A DNA stretch of 64,000 bases from Neobacillus dielmonensis (GCF_000612665.1 NZ_HG942052.1:38608-102607), one strand, 5' to 3'. Positions 27,432 to 36,540 are shown, counted from the stretch's first letter. Numbers and translations are program-made. Notes: a model not told the origin generated them from the letters alone.

Positions 27432-28106
27432 TCAAAGTGGTCCGGAAATACCTTGTCTACGAATCATTACAAAGTGTGCGGCCATTAGTGCAAACAGCAC
27501 AGCAGGCAGGAAGAACACATGAATTGCAAAGAATCGAGACAATGTTTGAGCTCCAACAATTGTTTCATGACCAGCCATTAAGGTTTTTAGGTAAGGCCCA
27601 ATAAATGGTACTGAGTCAACAATTTGAAGGGTTACTTTTGTTGCGAATAATGCCTTCATATCCCATGGAAGCAGGTACCCCGTTAAACCTAGACCCATCA
27701 TGACGAAGAATATAAGTACGCCGACGATCCAGTTTAACTCACGAGGTTTCTTGTATGCACCTTGGAAAAAGACACGCAAAGTATGTAAGAACATCATAAC
27801 AATGACTAAACTTGCTCCCCAGTGATGCATGCCACGGACAATTTGTCCAAACGCCACTTCATTTTGTAAATAAAATACAGATTCCCACGCATTTTTAATA
27901 TCTGGCACATAATACATGGTTAAAAACATACCAGAGAGAATTTGGATAACTGTTACAAAGAACGTTAGACCACCAAAGCAATAAACAAATGCGGAAAAAT
28001 GGTGTGCAGGGTTTACATGCTCAGGTACTTCATGGTCTGCAATATCGCGCCACATCGGCGTAATATCTAAACGTTCATCTACCCAATCGTAAATTTTGTT
28101 TAACAT
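27432..28106 (-). CDS. qcrB: Menaquinol:cytochrome c reductase cytochrome b subunit
   Basis: 224 residues, b6-type short cytochrome b with four membrane helices. Heme-ligand histidines are in QIVRGMHHWGASLVIVMMFLHTLRVF and FFAIHVFFLPAVLFALMAAHF, and GLTGYLLPWDMKA marks the quinol site. It starts 2 bp after qcrA and is followed by qcrC. Confidence 0.97.
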   Translation of the reverse strand: MLNKIYDWVDERLDITPMWRDIADHEVPEHVNPAHHFSAFVYCFGGLTFFVTVIQILSGMFLTMYYVPDIKNAWESVFYLQNEVAFGQIVRGMHHWGASLVIVMMFLHTLRVFFQGAYKKPRELNWIVGVLIFFVMMGLGLTGYLLPWDMKALFATKVTLQIVDSVPFIGPYLKTLMAGHETIVGAQTLSRFFAIHVFFLPAVLFALMAAHFVMIRRQGISGPL

Positions 28107-28108
28107 GA

Positions 28109-28615
28109 TTACGCCTCCTTCCGTGGTTCAGCTTTTCCTAAGTAAAGGTAACCATCTTTTTCTTTGTATGGATATACATCAAGTGGTGCTAATGGCGGTG
28201 TACCAGGAATATTGGTACCATCCTTTTCGTATCGGCCGTAATGGCAAGGACAGAAGAATTGGTTAGGGTGCTCCTTATTGGAGTTCCAGTTAACCGTACA
28301 GCCTAAGTGTTTACAAACCGGTGACAGGGCTACTACTTTTCCGTCATCACCCTTATAAACCCAAGCTGATTGTGTAACATCTGACTCGTACCAAGCATCC
28401 TTCTGCTTGAAAGTAAAGTCAACTCGTACAGGTTCATCTGTTAAATCGGCAACCTTTTGTGTGGTCGCAATAAATTCTCCGCCTTCTTCTGCTCGTAAAA
28501 CAGGATCAACAGCAAATCTAACCATTGGCATTAACATTCCGGCTGCCATGAAACCGCCTACACCTGTTAAAGTGTAGCTTAAGAATTGTCGTCTTGAAAC
28601 TCGCTCCTTACTCAT
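28109..28615 (-). CDS. qcrA: Menaquinol:cytochrome c reductase Rieske iron-sulfur subunit
   Basis: 168 residues. A twin-arginine-like N terminus (SRRQFLSYTLTGVGGFMAAG) suggests Tat-dependent insertion as a membrane anchor. The Rieske cluster ligands are CKHLGC and CPCHYG. First gene of qcrABC, with GGGGGGA before the ATG and a sigma-A promoter at 28686-28714 carrying an 18-bp palindrome in its spacer. Confidence 0.97.
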   Translation of the reverse strand: MSKERVSRRQFLSYTLTGVGGFMAAGMLMPMVRFAVDPVLRAEEGGEFIATTQKVADLTDEPVRVDFTFKQKDAWYESDVTQSAWVYKGDDGKVVALSPVCKHLGCTVNWNSNKEHPNQFFCPCHYGRYEKDGTNIPGTPPLAPLDVYPYKEKDGYLYLGKAEPRKEA

Positions 28616-28685
28616 GCTTATCCCCCCCTATTCGCGAAGTAAGTCCAATGGACATAATAAATACATATAAAACTAGGACATAACA

Positions 28686-28714
28686 ATGATACTTCAATCT
28701 TCTTTGAAGGTCAA
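28686..28714 (-). promoter_or_regulatory. qcrABC promoter with spacer palindrome
   Basis: Minus strand TTGACC (28714-28709), 17-base spacer, TATCAT (28691-28686). The spacer is filled by CTTCAATCTTCTTTGAAG (28692-28709), inverted arms CTTCAA/TTGAAG, a likely repressor site. The identity of the protein is unknown. Confidence 0.6.
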
Positions 28715-28746
28715 TATCATACTATTTCAAAAAATAATTGATATGG

Positions 28747-29217
28747 TTATTTGCCCTGATTTTCTTGCCACTTTTGGGTAAAAAGAGGCAACAACTGGCT
28801 TACCTGGCTGTCTACCAATGTTATTTTTTGCCCATCACTCATAGATTCTAGTGGTATGGCCGGGAGCCAAATGAAGGAACCATCATACTTTTCTTCTTGC
28901 CGTCTCCACTCCGCATCAGCGGTTAAATAAAAAATGTGTTGAAATCCCGCAGCAGCAAGACTTAATTCCCAATTTTTCAACTGTTCCGCTGTTATTTCAC
29001 TTGATGCCTTCTTTAAGTATGTAAACGGTGGCAGCAGCAATAGTCTTCCAGCAAACTGCCTTTCTACTTGAGCAGTCAATAAAGATATAAATTCAACTGC
29101 TTCAGCTGATTGTTTTAATTCTGCTTCCAAAGAGATTGAATATAACGGCACTATAGCTGTATCGATGTATTCCTTTGCAGACAAGAATGTCTGTACATCT
29201 TTTGAAATCCATTTCAT
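28747..29217 (-). CDS. ypiF: YpiF family protein (DUF2487)
   Basis: 156 residues, soluble, starting MKWISKDVQTFLSAKEYIDTAIVPLY. It matches YpiF by sequence character and by its place just upstream of qcrA. No catalytic motif I can name. AAGGTTGGTG precedes the ATG. The ~130-bp gap to qcrA with a promoter suggests separate expression of qcrABC. Confidence 0.82.
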   Translation of the reverse strand: MKWISKDVQTFLSAKEYIDTAIVPLYSISLEAELKQSAEAVEFISLLTAQVERQFAGRLLLLPPFTYLKKASSEITAEQLKNWELSLAAAGFQHIFYLTADAEWRRQEEKYDGSFIWLPAIPLESMSDGQKITLVDSQVSQLLPLFTQKWQENQGK

Positions 29218-29317
29218 GAATGCACCAACCTTTTTAAGCTTACTATCACTATACTATTTATTATCCCATTTTTCAAAAAAAGATAAAGTGATAACCCCTC
29301 ATGATTCGTTAAAAATA

Positions 29318-29497
29318 AGCTCTGTTAAATGATAGTTAGATTTCTAACACTGTTGATTGAAGCAGGCGCTCAACTACTGTAGGAGTACCGGGCAGGACGA
29401 GCTCACAGGCCGAGGAACTCGCCGAGGAGGATCCCCGGCACGCCCGCGGGTTCACTGAATGACTGATAAGAATTTCAACAGTCCAATTTAACAGGCT
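29318..29497. repeat. GGCTCTGTTAA-family dispersed repeat, complete copy
   Basis: 180 bp from AGCTCTGTTAAAT to ATTTAACAGGCT, imperfect terminal inverted repeats. The core reads CTGTTGATTG...GGAGTACCGGGCAGG...GCCGAGGAGGATCCCCGG..., partly decayed. The same core is at 51105 and 63935. GC content jumps well above the surroundings. No coding sequence is credible in it. The rest of the gene-free stretch 29218-29587 holds the ypiF upstream region and a TGCAAAA/TTTTGCA hairpin (29504-29520). Confidence 0.75.
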
Positions 29498-29564
29498 CAC
29501 CCCTGCAAAAAGGTTTTGCACTATGGGGTATGGATATAAGCGACTTGTCCATTTTCAGGGTAAC

Positions 29565-29602
29565 AGAAAAAAGAAAGGAAGCCTTGCTTAATGCAAGCTT
29601 CC
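29565..29602 (-). terminator. Terminator of ypiA-ypiB
   Basis: GGAAGC-TTGC / GCAA-GCTTCC with a one-base bulge, overlapping the ypiB stop region; a T-rich run TTTCTTTTTTC follows on the minus strand. Confidence 0.85.
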
Positions 29603-30154
29603 CGATTCATTAGATTTGGGTAGTTTATTTAACTGTTCAGTTAACACACTAAACGCCTGCCTGTCTTGCTTATCTAAGGCTTCATCGATGAGTCTAATAA
29701 GCTTTTCCCGCTGAAAACGTTCAATACTACTTTGTAATAGTTGCTCAGCAATTATTCCATCCTTCTCGTTGACCTGAAGATGTTTTGGAACATATGGATT
29801 TTCTTCCAATACTGCTGCATATTGATGGGCCTGATTGGAGGCGTGAAAATTAAGTTGGATATATATATCTTCATCCCTATTTAGTCGAATATCATGAAAA
29901 GATTTCTCCGCATCGGTTGTCATGACATTTTCCTTATAAAAGCGAAACGGAACCTTATCAACACAATGAGTCGACATAATTAAACCACGGGGACAATATT
30001 GGGCTTGCTCTACAAAATGTACCTTCTCCATCAGAGAATCGTGGCTCATTAAGTAATTCAGAATCCACACGCACTCTCTTCTTTTTAATTGATAATGATT
30101 TAAAAACCAGCGAATAAAGTCCTTCTTCTCGTTGACAGAAACAGGGGTTGCCAT
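29588..30154 (-). CDS. ypiB: YpiB family protein (UPF0302)
   Basis: 188 residues. The N-terminal domain with [25 protein letters not shown] and [14 protein letters not shown], followed by a helical C-terminal extension, is characteristic of YpiB. ATG 30154 is chosen because AGAGGAGGGA lies before it. It sits 30 bp behind ypiA in the same direction, as in B. subtilis. Function unknown. Confidence 0.86.
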   Translation of the reverse strand: MATPVSVNEKKDFIRWFLNHYQLKRRECVWILNYLMSHDSLMEKVHFVEQAQYCPRGLIMSTHCVDKVPFRFYKENVMTTDAEKSFHDIRLNRDEDIYIQLNFHASNQAHQYAAVLEENPYVPKHLQVNEKDGIIAEQLLQSSIERFQREKLIRLIDEALDKQDRQAFSVLTEQLNKLPKSNESGSLH

Positions 30155-30184
30155 AATCTTTTCCCTCCTCTGCATTTTATGCGC

Positions 30185-31447
30185 TTAATTATCCTCAGTA
30201 AGGCGGTTAAGTACATCTAAAAATTCCGAATTAGTTGGATCTAATAAAAGCAGCTGTTTAAAAATTTCGGCAGCATGAGCCGTTTTTCCTTCCTCGATTA
30301 AAAAATATCCATAGTCCTGTAAAAAATCCTCATTATTTTTAAAGAAAGTATATGCGATTTCGTATTTGTCTAATGCTTCGGAATATCTCTCCAGTTTATC
30401 GAGGGCAAATGCAGAGTCCCATAACAGCTGAGGCTCCTGTTCCTCTAATAGATTTAGACTAGAGATAAGTTCGAGAACATCTTCGTAACGCTCCTGATGA
30501 AACAACAATTTATTTAACGTCAAAGCAGCTTCAATAAATCCGGGATCTAATACAAGTGATTCGCGCAAGAATTGTTCAGCTTCTTCAGAAAGTCCTAATT
30601 TCATGGCAATCTTGCCGCCATGGAAAAATAAATCTTTGTTAAATTCATCGTGTTTGATGCCTTCTTTTACCGCGTTAAAACTGTTCTCTAATTCCTCTTC
30701 CCGCTCATACGCTAGGCCGAGAGGCAAATAAAGCGAATGGTACTCAGGATCTAGTTCCTTTAATTCGTTGAATTTCTCGATGGCGGTACGATTATAGCCC
30801 GCCTGAAGAGCAGTAAAGGCATAACCAAATAACGTATTAATTTCTAATTCCTCATTGAGTGCTTTCTCATAGTAAACAAGAGCATCTTCAAATACACCTG
30901 ATGTGCTAAGTAAGTCGGCCATTCTTGAATTTACGTTAACCCCGGCAACGACATCGACTTCCTGCAAGACACTTTTATATGCATTTACTGCCTTAACAAT
31001 CTCTCCTTGCTCACTATAGAGCTCTCCTAATGCAAAATCAATAATAATTTCATTAGGTAGCAAGTCCTTTGCTTTCAGGAGTTTTCCTTCACTTACTTCG
31101 TATAGCCCTTGAAGCTGATATAGGTCAGCTAATAATAGCAACGACTGACCAAAAAAAGCATCGTGTTCGGAAATTCTCTCCAACACAAGAATTGCTTCCT
31201 CTTCTTCACCGAGTTCCAGAAGAATTTCCCCTAACAAAACAAGAAGCTCTCCTTCCTCGGGATAAGTTTCTAATAAATTCTCGATTAAAGCTTTTGCTTC
31301 ATCTAAAAAACCATAGTGGAATAGTTCTTCCCCAAGCATGAACTTTTCGTCAGGCCTGCCGCTTCGTAGTACATCATTATATTCATTAATTGCTGCATTA
31401 TGTTGGCCGTTTTCCAACATGTTGATAATTTTATTAATTCGATCCAT
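30185..31447 (-). CDS. ypiA: Tetratricopeptide repeat protein YpiA
   Basis: 420 residues, made throughout of ~34-residue helix pairs (about ten to eleven TPR-like repeats, for example ELGEEEEAILVLERISEHDAF). Strongly acidic, no signal peptide. A protein-binding scaffold; the partner is unknown. GAAGAGGT precedes ATG 31447. Located between the aromatic gene cluster and ypiB, as in B. subtilis. Confidence 0.86.
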   Translation of the reverse strand: MDRINKIINMLENGQHNAAINEYNDVLRSGRPDEKFMLGEELFHYGFLDEAKALIENLLETYPEEGELLVLLGEILLELGEEEEAILVLERISEHDAFFGQSLLLLADLYQLQGLYEVSEGKLLKAKDLLPNEIIIDFALGELYSEQGEIVKAVNAYKSVLQEVDVVAGVNVNSRMADLLSTSGVFEDALVYYEKALNEELEINTLFGYAFTALQAGYNRTAIEKFNELKELDPEYHSLYLPLGLAYEREEELENSFNAVKEGIKHDEFNKDLFFHGGKIAMKLGLSEEAEQFLRESLVLDPGFIEAALTLNKLLFHQERYEDVLELISSLNLLEEQEPQLLWDSAFALDKLERYSEALDKYEIAYTFFKNNEDFLQDYGYFLIEEGKTAHAAEIFKQLLLLDPTNSEFLDVLNRLTEDN

Positions 31448-31466
31448 CTGTCTATTACCTCTTCCC

Positions 31467-32366
31467 CTAGATTGAAAAATATGATGGGGTTTTCACTTTT
31501 ACATGTTCTCCATAACCCGGTTTAAAAGATACCACTTTTCCGGAGCGGATAATTTTTCCCCGATGAACTGTTACAGTAAGTCTATCTTTATGATATTGAA
31601 ACAAATCGGCTTGTTCAACTTTCCCGATTTGTATTGAATGGTCATATAGATTATAGCTTAACTCTGTACCATTCATCAGACTTCCTTTATAAGGATAAAT
31701 GCCTATTTTATTCAAGATGGCCGTTGATAAAGGCTGGTTTTCTTCTATCTCCTCCAGGATTGCAGGTATTTTTTCATTTACCATGACCTCTTTCCATTTC
31801 GACAAAACCAATTTGACTTCCTTCTTTTCAGAGCAAGAAATAATTGGAATTAACGGGCTGTTAAACGGAAACATCGCATCCTTAATCCAGCTCCAAGGAA
31901 TGTTGGCAAGTTCTGTTGCATCTTGGACCTCAACGAAAATGGCAGGTATTTTTTTCTTTTTACAGCTTCTAATAAATGATTGCGTAATCATCCTAACAGG
32001 AATCCTTACCCCAATTAGAAAATCAATCGGACTGCTGTTTAGCGATGTTTCCATCTCGCTCACTTTCGAATGGAGTTCATATTCATAATTGAGCGTTACA
32101 TAGGTAAGAAACGTAGTGCATCCTTTTAGTAAAAACTGGTTTGTTATCAATTGTTTCAACTTTGGGAATGATTCATGCTGAGAGATGTTTGAATTAAGGA
32201 GGATATAAGTTGGTGTCATAATAAATTGACCCAGGTTCATTTTCATTAAAGAAGAGCGCTTAAAATTGGATTGAATGGCAGCTATTCGGTCTTCTTGGAT
32301 TAAGAAAGAACAGGTTTTGAGCTGTCTATCCTTTAGAATCTGGGCATTTTCGATAATATAGGCCAT
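31467..32366 (-). CDS. Amidohydrolase-like protein lacking metal ligands
   Basis: About 299 residues. The N terminus MAYIIENAQIL...FLIQEDRIAAIQ looks like the small beta-sandwich of amidohydrolases. Where active members have a PGFID-x-H-x-H metal site, this protein has MTPTYILLNSN. The end DRLTVTVHRGKIIRSGKVV resembles the returning sandwich strand. So it appears to be a degenerate member of that superfamily. ATG 32366 has GGGTGAGAGG before it; the frame is open to 32522 but that part has no ribosome binding site and contains the aroA terminator. It lies between aroA and ypiA. Function unknown. Confidence 0.6.
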   Translation of the reverse strand: MAYIIENAQILKDRQLKTCSFLIQEDRIAAIQSNFKRSSLMKMNLGQFIMTPTYILLNSNISQHESFPKLKQLITNQFLLKGCTTFLTYVTLNYEYELHSKVSEMETSLNSSPIDFLIGVRIPVRMITQSFIRSCKKKKIPAIFVEVQDATELANIPWSWIKDAMFPFNSPLIPIISCSEKKEVKLVLSKWKEVMVNEKIPAILEEIEENQPLSTAILNKIGIYPYKGSLMNGTELSYNLYDHSIQIGKVEQADLFQYHKDRLTVTVHRGKIIRSGKVVSFKPGYGEHVKVKTPSYFSI

Positions 32367-32486
32367 CCTCTCACCCTTTTCTCCTGCATAATTGCCCATC
32401 TGATGTAAGGGCTGACCGCAGTATTGTCTAGTGTCTTTAAGACAAGCTATGCGAATGAGCGAACATCTATGACTGGTGGGATGCAT

Positions 32487-32516
32487 AAAAAAAGAGGTGA
32501 CACCGAAGTCCACCTC
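32487..32516 (-). terminator. Terminator after aroA
   Basis: Minus strand GAGGTG ... CACCTC followed by TTTTTTTATG. It closes the aroC-to-aroA cluster, overlapping the aroA stop codon. Confidence 0.85.
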
Positions 32517-33807
32517 ATTCACTCAACAAGTGATTTAAATGTGTAAAGAAGTTTGGATAGGATACAGAAATGGCTTCCGGCTGCTCCAAGGCCACTTCTC
32601 CATCACAGAGGAGCGCCGCTATGGCCAGCATCATGCCAATCCGATGGTCGCCATGGCTGGATACAGAACCGCCATGCAGTTTCGAATTTCCATGGATTAA
32701 CATTCCATCCTCAGTAGCCTCAATTGCTGCACCTAGCTTCTGTAATTCTAGGACAACCGTATCAATTCGGTTTGTTTCCTTTACTTTTAGTTCCTCCGCA
32801 TTCCGAATGATGGTAGGCCCATCTGCCTGGGTTGCCATAAGTGCAATAATCGGTATTTCATCAATTAAGGTGGGAATAATATCACCTTCAATGACAGTAC
32901 CTTTGAGATTAGAAGTTTTAACTACGATATCCCCCGCCGGCTCAAAGGAACCATTATCGTATTCAAAAATTTTAAGTTCAGCGCCCATCCTTTTCATCAC
33001 TTCAATCATTCCGGTTCTGGTTGGGTTTAACCCAACATTTTTCAGCACAATACTGCTACCGGACACTGTAACTCCGGCAGCTAAGAAGAAAGCAGCGGAA
33101 GAAATGTCGCCAGGAACGTGAACTGCAGCGGCGGATAGTTTTTGTCCACCTTTTACTTTTATCAAACGGTTTTCTTTTATGATTTCAGCGCCAAATTGGC
33201 GAATCATTCTTTCAGTGTGATCCCTTGTTTCTGCAGGTTCTTCTATCACAGTTTCTCCATTCGCTTGCAATCCGGCAAGGATGATAGATGATTTCACCTG
33301 TGCACTTGCGACAGGAAGCCGATAGTTAATCGCGTTTAGCTCTCCCCCGCGGATAGAAATAGGTGTATACTTGGCGTTTTGTCTTCCGTCGATGATTGCA
33401 CCCATTTTAGCTAACGGGTCTGTTACGCGCGTCATTGGTCTTTTCCCTATGGAATGGTCTCCTATAATGGAAGTATAAAATGGCCTTCCAGCTAAAATCC
33501 CCATAAGTAACCGAATCGTAGTGCCTGAATTGCCCACATCTAATATTTCATTGGGTTCTGATAAGCCTTCAAAGCCATTGCCAATAATCCGAAGCCTGTG
33601 ATTTTCTTCCTCTATCGTTACTCCTAATTTACGAAAACAGGAAATCGTACTTAAACAGTCATCTCCTGGCAGGAAGTTGGAAACGATGGTCTCGCCATGC
33701 GCAATAGAACCAAACATGACAGAACGGTGGGAAATCGACTTATCCCCTGGAATTATTATTTCACCTGTTAACTTATGCTTATTGCTTTTGAGTTCTAATA
33801 ACGTCAT
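32515..33807 (-). CDS. aroA: EPSP synthase (3-phosphoshikimate 1-carboxyvinyltransferase)
   Basis: 430 residues; joins PEP to shikimate-3-phosphate. Signatures: [16 protein letters not shown] (Lys-Ser-Ser substrate loop), [19 protein letters not shown] and [13 protein letters not shown]. The B. subtilis name is aroE. TAAGGTGAT precedes the ATG. Last gene of the aromatic cluster, 22 bp after tyrA. Confidence 0.96.
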   Translation of the reverse strand: MTLLELKSNKHKLTGEIIIPGDKSISHRSVMFGSIAHGETIVSNFLPGDDCLSTISCFRKLGVTIEEENHRLRIIGNGFEGLSEPNEILDVGNSGTTIRLLMGILAGRPFYTSIIGDHSIGKRPMTRVTDPLAKMGAIIDGRQNAKYTPISIRGGELNAINYRLPVASAQVKSSIILAGLQANGETVIEEPAETRDHTERMIRQFGAEIIKENRLIKVKGGQKLSAAAVHVPGDISSAAFFLAAGVTVSGSSIVLKNVGLNPTRTGMIEVMKRMGAELKIFEYDNGSFEPAGDIVVKTSNLKGTVIEGDIIPTLIDEIPIIALMATQADGPTIIRNAEELKVKETNRIDTVVLELQKLGAAIEATEDGMLIHGNSKLHGGSVSSHGDHRIGMMLAIAALLCDGEVALEQPEAISVSYPNFFTHLNHLLSE

Positions 33808-33829
33808 TTCATCACCTTACTTCAACATT

Positions 33830-34936
33830 TTAAATGCCCAACGAGGTTGCAAAGTTAGTATGAGACAAAATACATTGTTCTGCACGAGTACGATCATGTT
33901 CTGTTTGAAAGCTAATAACGCATACTCCATTAATGTCCTCACGGGTTTCAAGTATCCGTATATTGGTAATACTAATTCTTTCCTTAGCCAGATATCCCGT
34001 AATCTCTGAGATCACCCCAGGATAATCTGGAAGATCTACATATAAATCGTAAAATGCCGGTATAGCCCCTTTTTCCTTCATCGGCAGCTCATCACGAAAT
34101 TGTTTAGCTTGGTAAAAATAATCATAAATTTGTTCGCCTTGTCCTTCTATGAGCATTTGTTTTACTCGGTTCATTTCTGCTTGCCATTGATCTAGCAGGC
34201 CGATTAAATTTTCTTTGTTTTGCAATAGTATGTCCTTCCACATTTTTGGACTACTGGAGGCAATGCGGGTAATATCGCGAAACCCACCTGCTGCAAGGCG
34301 AGGAATCAAATGTTCCGATTGAGATAGGCTTTCTGTCTGCCGAACAATAGAAGCTGCAATAATGTGAGGAAAGTGACTCACTACTCCCGTGAGATAATCA
34401 TGATTTTCTGGTGTTATCGTTAAAAACTTTGCATTCGTCCCCGCTAACCATTGTTTCAGAAGATCTACCTTCTCGGCCGCAATATGTACATCCGGCGCTA
34501 GTAAATAAAAGGCGTTTTCAAATAGAATTTCTTTGGCCGCGGTGATCCCCGTTTTATGGGAGCCAGCCATTGGATGTCCGCCGATAAAAGTAATGCCTTT
34601 TTGCGTTAAACAGGCTGCACCTTTGACTATCTTTTCCTTTGTGCTACCGGTATCAGTAATAATTACATCTGGTTTTAATGGAAGCTCGGATAGTAATTCA
34701 ATAATGGCATATGTTTCATTTACTGGGACGGAAATGATGATTAAGTCAGCCTCGAGCGCCCCAGCCGTAACTGTTTCTGCTACCTCATCAATCACACCGA
34801 GCATCTTTGCTAGCCTTGCTTGTTCACTATTAATATCATAACCAATTATTTGTGCATGGTTATGTTGCTTTTTAATACATAGGGCTAGTGAACCGCCGAT
34901 TAATCCTAACCCAATTACAAAAACCCGGCCTGTCAA
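33830..34936 (-). CDS. tyrA: Prephenate dehydrogenase
   Basis: 368 residues; oxidises prephenate to 4-hydroxyphenylpyruvate for tyrosine. N-terminal NAD site VIGLGLIGGSLAL, GGHPMAGSHKTGI in the active site, and a C-terminal ACT domain (about 295-368, DLPDYPGVISEITGYL) for amino-acid feedback. It uses a TTG start at 34936 with GGGAGGGAG upstream. Confidence 0.95.
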   Translation of the reverse strand: MTGRVFVIGLGLIGGSLALCIKKQHNHAQIIGYDINSEQARLAKMLGVIDEVAETVTAGALEADLIIISVPVNETYAIIELLSELPLKPDVIITDTGSTKEKIVKGAACLTQKGITFIGGHPMAGSHKTGITAAKEILFENAFYLLAPDVHIAAEKVDLLKQWLAGTNAKFLTITPENHDYLTGVVSHFPHIIAASIVRQTESLSQSEHLIPRLAAGGFRDITRIASSSPKMWKDILLQNKENLIGLLDQWQAEMNRVKQMLIEGQGEQIYDYFYQAKQFRDELPMKEKGAIPAFYDLYVDLPDYPGVISEITGYLAKERISITNIRILETREDINGVCVISFQTEHDRTRAEQCILSHTNFATSLGI

Positions 34937-34955
34937 AAAACTCCCTCCCCATTAG

Positions 34956-34984
34956 AAAAACGCAAGCGCCTTATGTAGGCGCTT
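34956..34984 (-). terminator. Hairpin between hisC and tyrA
   Basis: AAGCGCC / GGCGCTT, 7-base loop, with GCGTTTTTC after it on the minus strand. It could terminate part of the transcripts, or be a fragment of the GCGCAAGCGCC-type repeat I recall from Bacillus genomes. Confidence 0.6.
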
Positions 34985-35030
34985 AAGCAAAATGTCCTAA
35001 ATTTCTTTAACGTAATAGGATATAAACTTT

Positions 35031-36119
35031 TTAGTTCTTATTCAAAAAATCAGATAAAGCTGACAGCAAACCTTCATTTTGTTCCTTGGTTCCTACCGTG
35101 ATTCTTATGGCAGTAGGGAACCCTAATGCTTTACCTGAACGGACAATATAGCCTCTTTCTAGAAGGTATTGAAAGGCTTCGTCTGAATCAACCTCTAAAT
35201 CAATTAAAATAAAATTTGTTTGCGTAGGATAATACTTTAGATTCCTTTGTTCACAAAAATCGTAATATTGGGCTAGACCTTGTCTGTTTTGTTCTCTGCA
35301 GAATTGAACAAATTCTTGGTCACGAATTGCTACAGCAGCAGCTAACTGCCCTAGAGAGTTCGCATTAAATGGTTCTCTTGCGGGTTCAAGAGCTTTTATG
35401 ATTGCCCGATTAGCTACACCATACCCAACCCGTAACGATGCTAATCCATAGATTTTGGAAAACGTTCTTAAAACAATTAAATTGGGATACTTTCGGGTCA
35501 GACTAATAGAATCGTAATAATCTTCAGCCGTTACATATTCATAGTAAGCCTCATCCAGCACAATCAAGATGTGCTCCGGCACCTGGTCTAGAAACCTAGT
35601 GAGGCGTTCTTCTGGTATATATGTACCTGTTGGGTTATTGGGGCTGCAAACCCAAATAACATTGGTTTTTTCATCAATTGCCTCCAGCATAGCTTTTAGA
35701 TCATGCTCACCATCTTTATCGGGGATTTCCTTAATAACCGTACCTTCAATAACAGCATTGTGTTTGTACTGTGAAAAGGTATGTTCTGACATAATGGTGC
35801 TTGCATTCGGGTGCAGCAATGCTCGTGAAATCATTTGAATCAGGTTATCCGAACCGTTCCCTAAGATAATTTCTTCTTCATTTACATGAAGAAATGCAGC
35901 AAGTTCCTCTCTTAATGCAGTAGCATATCCATCCGGATAAATAGCGAGACTGGCTGGTGCAGTTTGTAGTGCTTCGAGCACTTTTTTTGAGGATCCAAAA
36001 GGATTTTCATTTGATGCCAGCTTTACAATGTTGTCTAAGTTGTATTCCCGTTTAACCGATTCGATTGATTTCCCCGGCTTATAGGGAGTTAAGGTTAATA
36101 GTTGTTCTTTCCATCTCAT
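35031..36119 (-). CDS. hisC: Histidinol-phosphate aminotransferase
   Basis: 362 residues, PLP class II. Motifs: KLASNENPFGSSKKV, WVCSPNNPTGTYI, VLDEAYYEYV and RTFSKIYGLASLRVGYG with the PLP Lys. In Bacillus the enzyme also serves tyrosine and phenylalanine synthesis, which explains its place here. ATG 36119 is chosen because CGGAGTGAG lies 8 bases before it; the GTG at 36128 is inside that site. It directly follows aroH, where B. subtilis has trpEDCFBA in between. Confidence 0.94.
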   Translation of the reverse strand: MRWKEQLLTLTPYKPGKSIESVKREYNLDNIVKLASNENPFGSSKKVLEALQTAPASLAIYPDGYATALREELAAFLHVNEEEIILGNGSDNLIQMISRALLHPNASTIMSEHTFSQYKHNAVIEGTVIKEIPDKDGEHDLKAMLEAIDEKTNVIWVCSPNNPTGTYIPEERLTRFLDQVPEHILIVLDEAYYEYVTAEDYYDSISLTRKYPNLIVLRTFSKIYGLASLRVGYGVANRAIIKALEPAREPFNANSLGQLAAAVAIRDQEFVQFCREQNRQGLAQYYDFCEQRNLKYYPTQTNFILIDLEVDSDEAFQYLLERGYIVRSGKALGFPTAIRITVGTKEQNEGLLSALSDFLNKN

Positions 36120-36154
36120 TTTTCTCACTCCGTTGGTAAATTTCTCCGTAGTTA

Positions 36155-36529
36155 TTATACTGCTGTATTTGCATCTAAGTCAGGTCTTAGAACCTTAGCA
36201 CCATTTAAGTAAACATGATGAATCTCTTCTTGTGTTAGGCTTGTATTCATGTGCAGCATGACTCGAATGCACAACTTCAATGAATTCTCCACCGGAATTT
36301 CGCGCATACACATCACCGGAACGTAAGTCCATCCGGCAAAGTTGCGCAATGCCTTTGCTGGGAAGGCAGCCGTGATATCTTCGGTAGTTGAAATAAAGAC
36401 GGAGGCAACGGTATCGGGCTGTATATGATTCTCTTTAATCATTTTTTCGAACAGCTCCTCTGTTGCAGCAAATATCTCATCTGCGGTATTGCTGCTAATC
36501 GTCGTTGCTCCTCTCACCCCTCTAATCAT
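36155..36529 (-). CDS. aroH: Chorismate mutase, AroH type
   Basis: 124 residues; converts chorismate to prephenate. The monofunctional AroH fold is marked by MIRGVRGATTISSNTADEI, SVFISTTEDITAAFPAKALR (active-site Arg and Glu) and VPVMCMREIPVENSLKLCIRVMLHMN. GGGGGA precedes the ATG, 11 bp after aroB. Confidence 0.95.
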   Translation of the reverse strand: MIRGVRGATTISSNTADEIFAATEELFEKMIKENHIQPDTVASVFISTTEDITAAFPAKALRNFAGWTYVPVMCMREIPVENSLKLCIRVMLHMNTSLTQEEIHHVYLNGAKVLRPDLDANTAV

Positions 36530-36540
36530 GAAAATCCCCC

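Noticed and set aside
29336..29521. Minus-strand open frame of 61 codons
   Set aside because: Lies inside the repeat at 29318-29497; no ribosome binding site.
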